A stretch of 64,000 bases of DNA from Solibacillus sp. FSL R7-0682 (GCF_038005985.1 NZ_JBBOUI010000001.1:1446001-1510000), one strand, 5' to 3'; shown: positions 34,821-43,746, counted from the stretch's first letter. Program-made: numbers and translations. The notes: a model not told the origin generated them from the sequence alone.

Positions 34821-34898
34821 TTCAACAATCGGACGCTATCCTTGAATAAAGGAATTCTCTTTTTTTTTGCGTTAGAGGGCCATTTTAGGGAGTAACAC
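34821..34898 (+). repeat. Dispersed CAATCGGG-type repeat, copy 3
   Basis: TTCAACAATCGGACGCTATCC-TTGAATAAAGG-AATTCTC, then ten T, GCGTTAGAGGGCCATTTTAGGGAGTAA. It shows the full block order of the repeat. Confidence 0.75.
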
Positions 34899-34994
34899 TC
34901 AAGAATAAATTGGAAATTTATGTTAAAATTTAATTGAGATTATGCAGTAATGTACTTTAACTATCGGGCGACATTGTTTAATAATGAGGAGCAG

Positions 34995-35226
34995 ATGAAA
35001 AGGATTGTTCTTATAAGTTCAGGTGGGTCAGGGAAATCCACACTAGCAAGGCAATTAGGTGAAAAACTCAAAATAGATGTTTATCATCTAGGTTTGATTT
35101 AGACTTTTTTAAATGGATTTGGAATTATCCCAAAACTAAAAAACCAGAAATTTTAGCGGCTCCACCAAGTCTAAAGATAAACAAGTTATTATTTTAAAAT
35201 CACCAAAGGAAGCTCAACAATTATAA
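34995..35226 (+). pseudogene. flaR: Topology-modulation/adenylate-kinase-like protein, deleted and frameshifted
   Basis: ATG 34995 opens MKRIVLISSGGSGKSTLARQ (P-loop GGSGKST) and runs to HLG, then the sequence jumps to FDLDFFKWIWNYPKTKKP and later SKDKQVIILKSPKEAQQL in another frame. These three pieces occur in this order in the ~170-residue DNA topology modulation (FlaR-like) kinase family, with about 90 residues missing in between. The gene is dead: a large internal deletion plus at least two frame breaks. Confidence 0.75.
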
Positions 35227-35262
35227 GAAAAAGTACAATGATTTTTTCTCCTTTTTATTTAA

Positions 35263-35345
35263 CTTACGGGGTCTTTAGTTCAATTACGATATTCAATAAT
35301 CGGGGCGCGATTCTATAATAAGGATCTGCGCTTATTTCATTGCCA
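35263..35345 (+). repeat. Dispersed CAATCGGG-type repeat, copy 4 with left extension
   Basis: AACTTACGGGGTCTTTAGTTCAATTACGATATTCAATAATCGGGGCGCGATTC-TATAATAAG-GATCTGCGC. The left part resembles the ACGGGGGCTTTAATTGAATATTC block at 30.6 kb and 42.5 kb, so those may be the other half of the same repeat. Confidence 0.65.
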
Positions 35346-35409
35346 CTCTACAAATATTTATATAAAAATGAGTCTAGGCGTAATTTACATTTGATCAGGA
35401 GGGGATTCC

Positions 35410-35529
35410 ATGGACATATTATCATTTATATTTTTAGGTTTTTTACTTTATATTGTAGTATTTTTAGCAGTAAAGCATGGTATTATATTCGGAACTTGGT
35501 CTTTTAATGAAGAAGAAATACAATATTGA
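35410..35529 (+). CDS. Tiny single-helix membrane protein (39 aa), possibly frameshifted
   Basis: ATG 35410 follows AGGAGGGGATTCC. MDILSFIFLGFLLYIVVFLA forms one membrane helix, then a short tail to TGA. In the next frame an acidic/basic stretch (NIEEKSTKLSNEDIEKILEK…) runs 26 codons to TAG near 35602; dropping one T from the run at 35502-35505 would join the two into a ~63-residue protein. So the 39-residue product may be a truncated form. Confidence 0.5.
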   Translation: MDILSFIFLGFLLYIVVFLAVKHGIIFGTWSFNEEEIQY

Positions 35530-35663
35530 AGAAAAATCAACTAAATTGAGTAATGAAGATATCGAAAAAATATTAGAAAAAGAAAATAATCAACAAAACT
35601 AGAATCACAGAAATAATCACACTTTTTTATGAAAACTAGATTAAAGCTACTAGACTAGTTAAG

Positions 35664-35703
35664 AATCAATTTTGAAAAATCTTTTTTCAAAATTGATTTT
35701 TTA
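35664..35703 (+). terminator. Rho-independent terminator
   Basis: AATCAATTTTGAAAA / TTTTCAAAATTGATT with T-run, a perfect 15-bp stem; marks the end of the accessory region. Confidence 0.88.
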
Positions 35704-35851
35704 TTTATCGCGAAATACAGGTTTGAGAGGTACTTTTAATCAAATAGTATTTCAAAGCCACACTTATAATAATCTGGTTAAAGTTCATTTTTTTATTGCG
35801 GAATTTTCTGAAATAAAAGATAATATTTCAGAAAAGCAAAGGAGCATGTAA

Positions 35852-36763
35852 ATGATGAATTCAATTGTACAATCTCAATCTCAGCCTATTAAAGAAGGAC
35901 AGACAACAAGAACGACCACACATTTATTAGTTAAATGCCCGGATCAGCCTGGTATTGTATCAAAATTATCGACATTTTTATTCGAGCATAATGCCAATAT
36001 TGTGGAATCAAGTCAATATTCTACGGATCCAGAAGGTGGGATCTTTTTTATTCGCATCGCCTATAATTGTGAAAATTCGGCAGAAAAAATAAAACAAATG
36101 GAAAAGGATTTTGCTGAAATTGCACAACAGTATAACATGACCTATCGTTTCCATTATCCAAGTATTCGTCAGCGTTCAGCTATTTTTGTTTCGAGTGATT
36201 TAAACTGTTTAATGGAGCTTTTATGGGAATGGCAAAACGGGGATTTACAGATGGATATTGCAGTAATTATTAGCAATTATGAGTTTGCTCGACCTATCGC
36301 AGAAGCCCATGGTATACCGTTTTATTATATTCCTGCGAATAAAGATATACGTTTACAAGTAGAGGCAAAGCAAATTAAATTAATGCATGAATATAACATT
36401 GATTTATTAATTTTAGCTCGTTATATGCAAATATTAACACCGAACTTTGTAAGTCATTTTGAAAATCAAATTATTAACATCCACCATTCGTTTCTACCTG
36501 CATTTATTGGAGCAGATCCATATAGTCGTGCGCATCAACGCGGGGTAAAATTAATTGGTGCTACAAGCCACTATGTAACAAATGAACTTGATGAAGGGCC
36601 GATTATTGAGCAGGATGTTGAACGGGTAGATCATCGAGATGATATTTCTACGCTAAAAAAAATTGGCGGAAAAATTGAGCGTCGCGTCTTAGCAAGAGCA
36701 GTACGTTGGCATTTAGAAAACCGAATTATCGTAGAAGGTAATAAGACAATTGTCTTTCAATGA
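35852..36763 (+). CDS. purU: Formyltetrahydrofolate deformylase
   Basis: 303 residues. It hydrolyses 10-formyl-tetrahydrofolate to formate and tetrahydrofolate in the cytoplasm, balancing one-carbon units. An N-terminal ACT domain (about 20-100: LLVKCPDQPGIVSKLSTFLF) is followed by the formyltransferase fold with the catalytic segment INIHHSFLPAFIGADPY (Asn, His) and GATSHYVTNELDEGPIIEQD (Asp). AAGGAG lies upstream of ATG 35852; a second ATG follows directly. Monocistronic. Confidence 0.93.
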   Translation: MMNSIVQSQSQPIKEGQTTRTTTHLLVKCPDQPGIVSKLSTFLFEHNANIVESSQYSTDPEGGIFFIRIAYNCENSAEKIKQMEKDFAEIAQQYNMTYRFHYPSIRQRSAIFVSSDLNCLMELLWEWQNGDLQMDIAVIISNYEFARPIAEAHGIPFYYIPANKDIRLQVEAKQIKLMHEYNIDLLILARYMQILTPNFVSHFENQIINIHHSFLPAFIGADPYSRAHQRGVKLIGATSHYVTNELDEGPIIEQDVERVDHRDDISTLKKIGGKIERRVLARAVRWHLENRIIVEGNKTIVFQ

Positions 36764-36781
36764 AAAATAAAGTGAATAAAA

Positions 36782-36818
36782 AGGTAGTGTCATTTGAAGA
36801 ATCAATATGACACTACCT
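36782..36818. terminator. Bidirectional hairpin between convergent genes
   Basis: AGGTAGTGTCAT ... ATGACACTACCT with a 13-base loop, between purU and the amidase gene; T-rich sequence follows only a few bases later. Confidence 0.7.
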
Positions 36819-36856
36819 AACAGGCTTACTTTTTTATAAAATGTTAGATTCAATTA

Positions 36857-38455
36857 TTATTTTTTAAGTTGTTCATCAAAATAATTGAGTAGGCCTTGAT
36901 ATATACCGAGTGTCGCTTGCTCACGGTAGTAATCGGTTGTAATGGCACGTTCCTCAGAAGCATTACTTAAATAGCCAAGCTCAAGTAATACGGCATTTTG
37001 ACGATTTTCACGTAATACTAAATAATCGCCAAATCGTGCACCACGGTCTTTTAAATTCACCTTTGATGCAATACCTGCATGAACATATTCAGCAAGTTCC
37101 TGCTGATAGCTATTTGTAAAATATGTTGTGAAGCCATTAACTGAGCTATCTTCGATTGCATCGTAATGAATGCTAATAAATGCATCGGCGCCATGCTGAT
37201 GTGAAATTGCGACGCGTTTTCGTAAATCGACAAACACATCGGATTCACGAGTCATCACGACATTTGCACCAGCAGCTTGCAATTTAGATTTTAATAATTC
37301 CGTAGTAATAATATTAATATCCTTTTCGTCTGTTCCTCGAACGCCTGTTGTCCCTCGGTCATTGCCGCCATGTCCAGCGTCAAGCACGATTGTTACACCT
37401 TTTAATGTACCTTTTTTCCGTGAAGCGACAACCTTATCCTCCTTAACTGTTTGTGAGCTATTATTTTCTGTCACAACCCAATTCGCAACATAAGCCGTTT
37501 CGTTATTATTTACCGCAACTTTAAACCATTCACCTTCCGCTTCAAGGATTGGATAGCTTTGTCCAGCATCCGCACGTGTTACGACATTCGATGCCGTTGA
37601 AGGGTCTTCACGTAAGTTTGTGCCGTTGTAAATAATCGTTACCGTTCCACTATTGTTCGAAGAGGCATCTGTATTTTTGTCTTCTCCTTGTTTTGTAAAG
37701 GTACCATAAAAGCTATAAATCCATCCTTTTTTACCCTTTTCTAATTCGATTTCAACCCAGTTATGATTACGGCTAATAACATCGAATTGCTGCCCCTTTG
37801 TTGCAACACCAATTTTTTTGGCCGTTAAATCTGCTTTTTTACGAATGTTCACGGCATTGACATTAACAGTAAAGATATTCGGATCATTTTCTGCCTGAAT
37901 AACAGCTTGGTCCTTTTGATTTTCTTCTTTAGGTGTAGTAGGCGTTTGCAATTTTGTTTCTTCTCTAATCGTCACGTAATTAGAAAAAACCCAGCCGGTT
38001 GCCCCTTGATAGTTAATTTGAATCCAATCCTGCTCTTGGCGAATAAATTGGGCTTCACTACCAGAAGGGATTTTTGTTAAAATACCAGCTGATAATGATG
38101 GCTCAGCACGCAAGTTTAGCGTATCTACCTGAGAAATTACTGTTTTTTCCGTAGAAGCGGCAGCTTTCTTTTCAGAAGTTTTGACTAACCAGGCAGCCAC
38201 CCATCCTTCAAGCTCACCAACACGAACTTGATGCCAATCTCCTTCTTTATGTATCGATGTTATAGCCTGCCCATCCTTTAGTGTTTCAAGAATTGGGTAT
38301 GATAAACCAGGTCCTTCACGTAAATACAAAATTTCTGCATTTACGAATAATTCTTCTCCTTCAGCAAAAACATTTTTCGATGATGTGACAAAAGGAAAAA
38401 TGGAAGCTAATAGAAGCATTACACTGAGTATGTATGACCAATTTTTAGATTGCAT
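36857..38455 (-). CDS. yrvJ: N-acetylmuramoyl-L-alanine amidase with SH3b repeats (YrvJ-like)
   Basis: 532 residues. A signal peptide (about 1-31, ending NVFA) exports it; four bacterial SH3 domains follow (each with YLREGPG / TLNLRAEPS / VNIRKKAD / NLREDPS starts and a GWV/GWI end), then an Amidase_3 catalytic domain: VLDAGHGGND (zinc His), RGTDEKD (zinc Glu), ISIHYD (zinc His), and VLLELGYLSN (catalytic Glu). It cuts the amide bond between MurNAc and the stem peptide in the wall. I chose ATG 38455 because GGGAGGA precedes it; the open frame upstream runs into the hisS leader. B. subtilis yrvJ occupies the same place beside hisS. Confidence 0.9.
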   Translation of the reverse strand: MQSKNWSYILSVMLLLASIFPFVTSSKNVFAEGEELFVNAEILYLREGPGLSYPILETLKDGQAITSIHKEGDWHQVRVGELEGWVAAWLVKTSEKKAAASTEKTVISQVDTLNLRAEPSLSAGILTKIPSGSEAQFIRQEQDWIQINYQGATGWVFSNYVTIREETKLQTPTTPKEENQKDQAVIQAENDPNIFTVNVNAVNIRKKADLTAKKIGVATKGQQFDVISRNHNWVEIELEKGKKGWIYSFYGTFTKQGEDKNTDASSNNSGTVTIIYNGTNLREDPSTASNVVTRADAGQSYPILEAEGEWFKVAVNNNETAYVANWVVTENNSSQTVKEDKVVASRKKGTLKGVTIVLDAGHGGNDRGTTGVRGTDEKDINIITTELLKSKLQAAGANVVMTRESDVFVDLRKRVAISHQHGADAFISIHYDAIEDSSVNGFTTYFTNSYQQELAEYVHAGIASKVNLKDRGARFGDYLVLRENRQNAVLLELGYLSNASEERAITTDYYREQATLGIYQGLLNYFDEQLKK

Positions 38456-38561
38456 AGTTTCCTCCCTTATAATAAAATTTTGATTTGAATGGAAAATAAA
38501 TCTATCTCTTACTATTATAAAAGTATTTATGACAAAAAATATAGCGTTTTTTTTAAAATGG

Positions 38562-38590
38562 TTGACAACTGACCAGGACCAATTTAAGAT
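38562..38590 (+). promoter_or_regulatory. Sigma-A promoter of the hisS-aspS operon
   Basis: TTGACA (38562-38567), 17-base spacer, TAAGAT (38585-38590). Transcription would start near 38597 and run through the T-box leader. Confidence 0.8.
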
Positions 38591-38596
38591 TAGTGT

Positions 38597-38884
38597 TAAT
38601 TTAACACAAGTAACATTGCCATTGACCAAATAAGTAGCGGTTGCTAAGGCTGACAAGAGAGGGAAAGACATAGGCTGAAATCTTTCCTACAGTACGTAAT
38701 ACGTGAACAACACTTGAGAGGCGTTTCCTCGAAAATTTTCGACAAAGTTAGTAGGGGAAGACGGAATCGGCCGTTATCCGAGTACGAGAGGATATACATT
38801 ACGTATATCAATTAGGGTGGAACCGCGGAAGAATTGACAAGCTTTCGTCCCTTGCATTTATTTGCAAGGGACGAAAGCTTTTTT
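38597..38884 (+). promoter_or_regulatory. T-box riboswitch upstream of hisS-aspS
   Basis: The T-box core AGGGTGGAACCGCGG is at 38814-38828, followed by a strong terminator (AAGCTTTCGTCCCTTGC / GCAAGGGACGAAAGCTT, T-run to 38884). Stem I lies at about 38640-38730, and CAC (38711-38713, in GAACAACACTTGAG) is a candidate histidine specifier codon. Uncharged tRNA binding would favour the antiterminator and allow hisS-aspS expression. Confidence 0.92.
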
Positions 38885-38914
38885 ATTGTCTAACTATTGA
38901 AAGGAGTGCTTTTT

Positions 38915-40183
38915 ATGAATTTTAAAGTACCTAGAGGAACACAAGACATTTTACCGGGACAAACGGAAAAATGGCAGCATGTAGAACAAATTATTCGCAA
39001 TTTATGCAATAACTATCGTTATAAAGAAATTCGTACACCCATGTTTGAATCAACAGAATTATTCCAACGAAGTGTGGGTGAAACAACGGACGTCGTACAA
39101 AAGGAAATGTATACGTTTGAAGATCGTGGTGGACGTTCATTAACGTTACGCCCAGAAGGTACAGCCTCAGCAGTTCGTTCATACGTAGAGCACAAAATGT
39201 TCGGCCAGGTCGATCAACCAGTGAAGCTTTATTACACTGGTCCAATGTTCCGCTATGAACGTCAACAAGCAGGTCGTTACCGTCAATTCGTACAATTCGG
39301 TGTTGAGGCAATTGGTTCGGCGGATCCAGCAATCGATGCAGAAGTTATTGCATTAGCAATGGACGTGTACGGCTCAGTCGGCTTAAAGGATTTAAAATTA
39401 GTAATTAATTCATTAGGTGACAAAGAAACGCGTGATGCACACCGCACAGCATTAATTAATCACTTCGAACCATCTATTGGCGAGTTTTGTTCAGATTGTC
39501 AAAAGCGTTTAGCAAAAAATCCGCTTCGCATTTTAGACTGTAAAGTAGACCGTGAGCATCCATTAATGTCATCTGCTCCAGCGTTAACGGATTACTTAAC
39601 AGAAGACTCTGCAACGTACTTTGCAAAGGTGAAAAATTACTTAGATGTGTTAGGTATTTCTTATGAGGTTGATCCAAATTTAGTGCGCGGGTTAGATTAT
39701 TACAATCACACTGCGTTCGAAATTATGTCAACTTCATCAGGATTTGGTGCTATTACAACGCTTTGTGGCGGTGGTCGGTACAACGGGCTTGTTGAAGAAG
39801 TTGGTGGTCCAGATATGCCAGGGATTGGCTTTGCGTTATCAATCGAGCGTTTATTATTAGCACTTGAAGCAGAAGGCGTTACATTAAATATCCAAGATGG
39901 TTTAGACATGTATGTTGTTGCAATGGGTGACGAAGCAAAAGTAAAGGCAGTTGAGTTAGTAAGCTCATTCCGTGCGAAGGGAATTTCTGCGGAGATGGAT
40001 TATTTAGACCGCAAAATGAAAGCGCAAATGAAGGCTGCTGACCGTGCCAATGCGAAATTTGTCATTGTGCTAGGTGAGACAGAGTTAGAAGAGCAAGTAG
40101 TGAATGTAAAAACGATGGAAACAGGCGATCAAAACAAAGTAGAATTTGGTCACTTAGTTCAATTCGTATTAGAAAACAAATAG
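38915..40183 (+). CDS. hisS: Histidyl-tRNA synthetase
   Basis: 422 residues, a class II synthetase charging tRNA-His. Motif 2 ([16 protein letters not shown]) and the ATP/His binding segments TLRPEGTA (about 77-84) and [14 protein letters not shown] are intact; motif 3 is seen in [15 protein letters not shown]. The C-terminal anticodon-binding domain ([12 protein letters not shown]...) is complete. ATG 38915 follows AAAGGAG eight bases upstream, and the TTG at 38897 lies before that site. Operon with aspS (17-bp gap) under T-box control. Confidence 0.97.
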   Translation: MNFKVPRGTQDILPGQTEKWQHVEQIIRNLCNNYRYKEIRTPMFESTELFQRSVGETTDVVQKEMYTFEDRGGRSLTLRPEGTASAVRSYVEHKMFGQVDQPVKLYYTGPMFRYERQQAGRYRQFVQFGVEAIGSADPAIDAEVIALAMDVYGSVGLKDLKLVINSLGDKETRDAHRTALINHFEPSIGEFCSDCQKRLAKNPLRILDCKVDREHPLMSSAPALTDYLTEDSATYFAKVKNYLDVLGISYEVDPNLVRGLDYYNHTAFEIMSTSSGFGAITTLCGGGRYNGLVEEVGGPDMPGIGFALSIERLLLALEAEGVTLNIQDGLDMYVVAMGDEAKVKAVELVSSFRAKGISAEMDYLDRKMKAQMKAADRANAKFVIVLGETELEEQVVNVKTMETGDQNKVEFGHLVQFVLENK

Positions 40184-40199
40184 TTTTGGAGGAATAGAA

Positions 40200-41969
40200 A
40201 TGGCACAAAGAACACATGCGTGTGGCTTAGTAACGGCTGCACATGAAGGGCAAGAAGTAGTATTAAAAGGATGGGTGCAAAAACGCCGTGATTTAGGTGG
40301 ATTAATTTTCGTTGATATGCGTGACCGTGAAGGCATCGTACAAGTAGTATTTGGTGACCATGCTAAAGACGCGTTACAAGTGGCTGAAAAAATTCGAAAT
40401 GAGTATGTAATTGAGGTAACTGGTAAAGTTGTTTTACGTGATCCATCTCAAATTAATAATAATATTAATTCTGGTGAAATTGAAATTGCTGCTTCTTCAT
40501 TAACAATTATTAACGAAGCGAAAAACCCTCCATTCGCCATTGATAACAACGTAGAAGTGTCAGAAGAGCTACGTTTAAAATATCGTTATTTAGATTTACG
40601 TCGTCCAGTAATGTATGACACTTTTAAATTACGTTCTGATGTAACACGTACAATCCGTAACTTTTTACAAAATGAAGGGTTCTTAGAAGTAGAAACACCG
40701 ATTTTAACAAAATCAACTCCAGAAGGTGCACGTGACTATTTAGTTCCTTCTCGAGTACATGATGGTGAATTTTATGCGTTACCACAATCACCACAATTAT
40801 TTAAGCAATTATTAATGGTAGGTGGCTTTGAGAAGTATTTCCAAATCGCTCGATGCTTCCGTGATGAAGATTTACGTGCAGACCGTCAGCCAGAATTCAC
40901 ACAAGTAGATATCGAGACGTCATTCTTATCAATGGATGAAATTATTGAAATGAATGAGCGCTTATTAGTGCAAGTTATGAAAGATGTAAAAGGCATCGAC
41001 GTTGTAGCGCCATTCCCACGTATGAGCTATAAAGAGGCGATGGATCGTTTCGGTTCTGATAAGCCAGACGTACGCTTCGGCTTAGAATTAAAGCAGCTTT
41101 CTGACATTGTAAAAGATTCTGCATTTGGTGTTTTTGCTAATGCTGTAGCCAACGGTGGCGAAGTAAAGGCAATTAACGTTAAGCAAGCAGCTGCAAACTA
41201 CTCTCGTAAAGACATTGATGCATTAGGAGAGTATGCAGGGCGTTATGGCGCAAAAGGCTTAGCTTGGTTAAAAGTAACAGAAGAAGGCTTAAATGGACCA
41301 ATTGCAAAATTCTTCGAAGGGGAAGCAGCAAACGGAATTATCGAGGCGACTGAAGCAACGGCGGGTGACTTATTATTATTCGTAGCAGACAAATCTTCTG
41401 TTGTGGCAGATGCACTAGGGGCATTACGTTTAAAACTTGGAAAAGAGCTAGGCTTAATTGATGAATCTCAATTTGCGTTCTTATGGATTGTTGACTGGCC
41501 ATTATTCGAATACGATGAAGCAGAGGGGCGCTATTATGCAGCGCATCACCCATTCACACGTCCTTTCGATGAAGATTTAGAGTTAATGAATACAAATCCA
41601 AAAGAAGTTCGTGCGCAAGCTTATGACATCGTATTAAACGGCTACGAGCTTGGTGGCGGTTCATTACGTATTTACGAGCCAGAACTACAAGCAAAAATGT
41701 TTGAATTACTAGGCTTTACTGAAGAAGAAGCACGTGCTCAGTTTGGCTTCTTACTGGAAGCATTCGACTATGGTGTTCCTCCACACGGTGGTTTAGCAAT
41801 GGGACTTGACCGTTTAGTCATGTTACTAGCTGGTCGTACAAATTTACGTGATACAATCGCATTCCCGAAAACAGCAACAGCAAGCTGCTTATTGACAGCT
41901 GCACCATCTGCTGTTTCAGACGCACAATTAGAAGAATTAAGCTTAAAAGTGACAGCGACAAAAGAATAG
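40200..41969 (+). CDS. aspS: Aspartyl-tRNA synthetase
   Basis: 589 residues, bacterial-type AspRS. N-terminal OB-fold anticodon domain ([20 protein letters not shown]), class II motif 1 ([22 protein letters not shown]), motif 2 ([21 protein letters not shown]), the bacterial GAD insert (about 300-420) and motif 3 ([13 protein letters not shown]) are all present. GGAGG stands before ATG 40200. It is co-transcribed with hisS, an arrangement conserved in Bacilli. Confidence 0.97.
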   Translation: MAQRTHACGLVTAAHEGQEVVLKGWVQKRRDLGGLIFVDMRDREGIVQVVFGDHAKDALQVAEKIRNEYVIEVTGKVVLRDPSQINNNINSGEIEIAASSLTIINEAKNPPFAIDNNVEVSEELRLKYRYLDLRRPVMYDTFKLRSDVTRTIRNFLQNEGFLEVETPILTKSTPEGARDYLVPSRVHDGEFYALPQSPQLFKQLLMVGGFEKYFQIARCFRDEDLRADRQPEFTQVDIETSFLSMDEIIEMNERLLVQVMKDVKGIDVVAPFPRMSYKEAMDRFGSDKPDVRFGLELKQLSDIVKDSAFGVFANAVANGGEVKAINVKQAAANYSRKDIDALGEYAGRYGAKGLAWLKVTEEGLNGPIAKFFEGEAANGIIEATEATAGDLLLFVADKSSVVADALGALRLKLGKELGLIDESQFAFLWIVDWPLFEYDEAEGRYYAAHHPFTRPFDEDLELMNTNPKEVRAQAYDIVLNGYELGGGSLRIYEPELQAKMFELLGFTEEEARAQFGFLLEAFDYGVPPHGGLAMGLDRLVMLLAGRTNLRDTIAFPKTATASCLLTAAPSAVSDAQLEELSLKVTATKE

Positions 41970-41983
41970 TAATAAAGTGAGAA

Positions 41984-42023
41984 GACGCTAATTCCATCTG
42001 GATTTAGCGTTTTCCTATTTTTG
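41984..42023 (+). terminator. Rho-independent terminator of hisS-aspS
   Basis: ACGCTAATTCC-ATCT-GGATTTAGCGT followed by TTTCCTATTTTT. Confidence 0.8.
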
Positions 42024-42074
42024 TAACTAAAATAGTACAATAATAATATTTTATAGTATTATATGTTTTTTAGA

Positions 42075-42103
42075 TTGAATATTCAGAAATTTGATGGTAT
42101 TAT
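42075..42103 (+). promoter_or_regulatory. Promoter of the 6S RNA candidate
   Basis: TTGAAT (42075-42080), 17 bases, TATTAT (42098-42103); start expected at about 42110. Confidence 0.7.
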
Positions 42104-42110
42104 ATCCATA

Positions 42111-42310
42111 ACACGAATCCTAAGATGTTCGTTACGTAATTGTTACCTACACTTTTGACCGAACAATTAATCGTTGGGAGCTACTTATTACCGCTGAAGC
42201 AAACATGCCCCATATGGAGCGGGAAGTTTAACGCAGCGATTGGGGCACCCCCCTAATAAAACGCGGGATCAAACGATGTTGTAACATAACGGCATTTTTG
42301 GGATTCGTCC
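42111..42310 (+). ncRNA. ssrS: Probable 6S RNA
   Basis: A gene-free stretch with its own promoter and terminator. The ends pair as a long closing stem: ACGAATCCTAAGATG (42113-42127) with CATTTTTGGGATTCGT (42293-42308), enclosing about 165 bases, so an RNA of about 200 nt, the size of 6S RNA. The inner part is purine-rich with internal pairings (for example GAACAATTAATCGTT; GCGATTGGGGC / GCCCCAT). B. subtilis bsrA (6S-1 RNA) lies in the same interval between aspS and yrvM (tcdA). 6S RNA binds sigma-A RNA polymerase. The identity rests on position, size and structure; I have no alignment. Confidence 0.72.
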
Positions 42311-42321
42311 TATTATTGTCT

Positions 42322-42356
42322 TACCCTTTTGCTATTTGCAAAAGGGTATTTTTTTA
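42322..42356 (+). terminator. Rho-independent terminator of the 6S RNA
   Basis: TACCCTTTTGC-TATT-TGCAAAAGGGTA with a run of seven T. Confidence 0.9.
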
Positions 42357-42417
42357 TTAGCTTTGGAATAAAGTTCGATTAAAAGTAAGTTATAAACGCT
42401 AATTTTATATAGAAAGA

Positions 42418-42470
42418 AACCAACTGTTTTGAAACAAATTTTGCTCAAAACAGTTGGTTCTTTATTTTAT
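42418..42470 (-). terminator. Terminator for the minus-strand membrane gene
   Basis: ACCAACTGTTTTGA ... TCAAAACAGTTGGT with A/T tracts on both sides; bidirectional. GCGAATATTCAATTAAAGCCC just right of it (42512-42535) is a reverse copy of the block near 30605. Confidence 0.7.
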
Positions 42471-42559
42471 ATAGTTTGATTTTTATTATAAAGTTCGATT
42501 ATTTCGGGATGCGAATATTCAATTAAAGCCCACGTTAGTTCAAAATAAAAATTAATCTT

Positions 42560-42838
42560 TTATGAAATACCCTCAATGTAAAGCACTATATGTGGTAAGA
42601 AATAAAATAAAACAAGTAAGCCTAAAACTGTAATTAAAAACACCCATACTTTTTTAATCTTTAATTGTACAAAAACAGATACTACTACAAGAATATTGAA
42701 AATAGCAATAGCTGTAAACCAAACTTCGTATGTTCTACTTGGGTCTGGTGAAGAAGGGTTGAATACTCCACCTAAACCAATAAGAGTTGCTAATATGAAT
42801 ATCAATCCGTGTACCAAAATCACCGCAAATTTAAACAT
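42560..42838 (-). CDS. Small membrane protein, three helices (92 aa)
   Basis: Helices at about 2-22 (FKFAVILVHGLIFILATLIGL), 40-57 (FTAIAIFNILVVVSVFV) and 63-85 (WVFLITVLGLLVLFYFLPHI). ATG 42838 follows GGGGGG; a longer frame start exists but lacks a site. No family is recognised. It lies in a small accessory island between the 6S RNA and tcdA. Confidence 0.6.
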   Translation of the reverse strand: MFKFAVILVHGLIFILATLIGLGGVFNPSSPDPSRTYEVWFTAIAIFNILVVVSVFVQLKIKKVWVFLITVLGLLVLFYFLPHIVLYIEGIS

Positions 42839-42907
42839 TAAATTTCCCCCCATATCTTTGCAACTATCTTGCCCGATAAAAAATTCGTTCCTGCTGCTTG
42901 TTAAACA

Positions 42908-42923
42908 AACCTGCTGCGTTAGT
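42908..42923 (+). repeat. AACCTGCTGCGTTAGT motif, copy 1
   Basis: Nearly identical to 43243-43258 (AACCTGCTGCATTAGT); the two copies flank the integrase fragment. The motif ends can pair as ACTAA/TTAGT. A reverse relative lies near 10588. Confidence 0.55.
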
Positions 42924-43000
42924 AAAAACATTCCATTTGTCTATTATTCTATTAAATTGGTAATAATTCCATTAATATCGCTTTTTTAGGGGGGATATAA

Positions 43001-43168
43001 TTGTTAGGTAAGCGGATACCCAAGTATTTAACCGCACGGGAGATCGAACATCTTCGTGAATCCTGTCATTCCCCAATGGAAAGAGCGATTTTTGAATTTA
43101 TGTTTTCTACTGGTTGTCGAATTGGAGAAATCGTTACTTTTTTTCCCCAATTGCCGCGTCACTTCTAA
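43001..43168 (+). pseudogene. Tyrosine recombinase (phage integrase/XerC-like) fragment
   Basis: TTG 43001 follows GGGGGGATATAA and opens 55 codons: the segment KYLTAREIEHLRESCHSPME is the usual beginning of the catalytic domain, and FMFSTGCRIGEIV contains the first catalytic Arg. After IVT the family pattern is lost and the frame stops, and the N-terminal SAM-like domain and the C-terminal HxxR/Y motifs are missing. A relic of an integrated element. Confidence 0.75.
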
Positions 43169-43242
43169 TTTATTTAGGCGGAATTATTTTTAATCTATCT
43201 ACTGTAAATACCTATAATTTTGAAGATACTTCTTGTTGCACT

Positions 43243-43258
43243 AACCTGCTGCATTAGT
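43243..43258 (+). repeat. AACCTGCTGCATTAGT motif, copy 2
   Basis: See copy at 42908-42923. With CTAACCTATCTCGTTAG near 43823 it forms a series of ACTAAC-loop-GTTAGT hairpins on this island. Confidence 0.55.
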
Positions 43259-43270
43259 GATAAATAATTA

Positions 43271-43555
43271 TCATTTCACTGTCCATATTTTATAGATTAT
43301 TTTACCATCTATTTCTATTTTTCCTGTACAGACGCCAATTTGCAAATTGATATAATCAGCCCATTGGGGGAAAAGAGATGCTAAATATTTAATTACCTTT
43401 TCGTCAGGTGTTGCATATCCTACATTATTTATTTCACTTAAATAGGCAACAAAATCTGGATATAATGCTTCCGCCCATTCTTCCACTTCAAACTCCGAAT
43501 CAAAAATACGGTTATCCTCTTTATGGCTACCATTTATCCATTTAACATTTTCCAT
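43271..43555 (-). CDS. Small acidic protein of unknown function (94 aa)
   Basis: ATG 43555 with GGGGTGG just upstream; longer starts (GTG 43564, ATG 43585) are possible. The protein is acidic with Trp/Tyr (EFEVEEWAEALYPDFVAYLS; LFPQWADYINLQIGVCTGKI). No family is recognised. The next upstream gene on this strand is the 47-residue membrane protein, 47 bp away, so the two may be co-transcribed. Confidence 0.55.
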   Translation of the reverse strand: MENVKWINGSHKEDNRIFDSEFEVEEWAEALYPDFVAYLSEINNVGYATPDEKVIKYLASLFPQWADYINLQIGVCTGKIEIDGKIIYKIWTVK

Positions 43556-43602
43556 TGAATCCACCCCATTTCCAAGTTTCTTCACAATCTCTCACAATCA
43601 AA

Positions 43603-43746
43603 TTACCACAACATTTGAAGTTTCCTAATAAATAAAAAAAGGATGTAGCCACCCACAAATATGAATCCTAATATAAACCAGATTAAAAGTATCCAGCACA
43701 CCGTCAAAAAAGCCTTATTGTACCATTTGTTGTTTAGCCACTTCAC
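43603..43746 (-). CDS. Tiny membrane protein (47 aa)
   Basis: GTG 43746 follows GGAGGAAAGGC. MKWLNNKWYNKAF precedes one long membrane helix (about 14-40: LTVCWILLIWFILGFIFVGG and more), ending in a basic tail (FIRKLQMLW). Unknown family; a real gene is suggested by the strong ribosome binding site and tidy topology. Confidence 0.5.
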   Translation of the reverse strand: MKWLNNKWYNKAFLTVCWILLIWFILGFIFVGGYILFLFIRKLQMLW

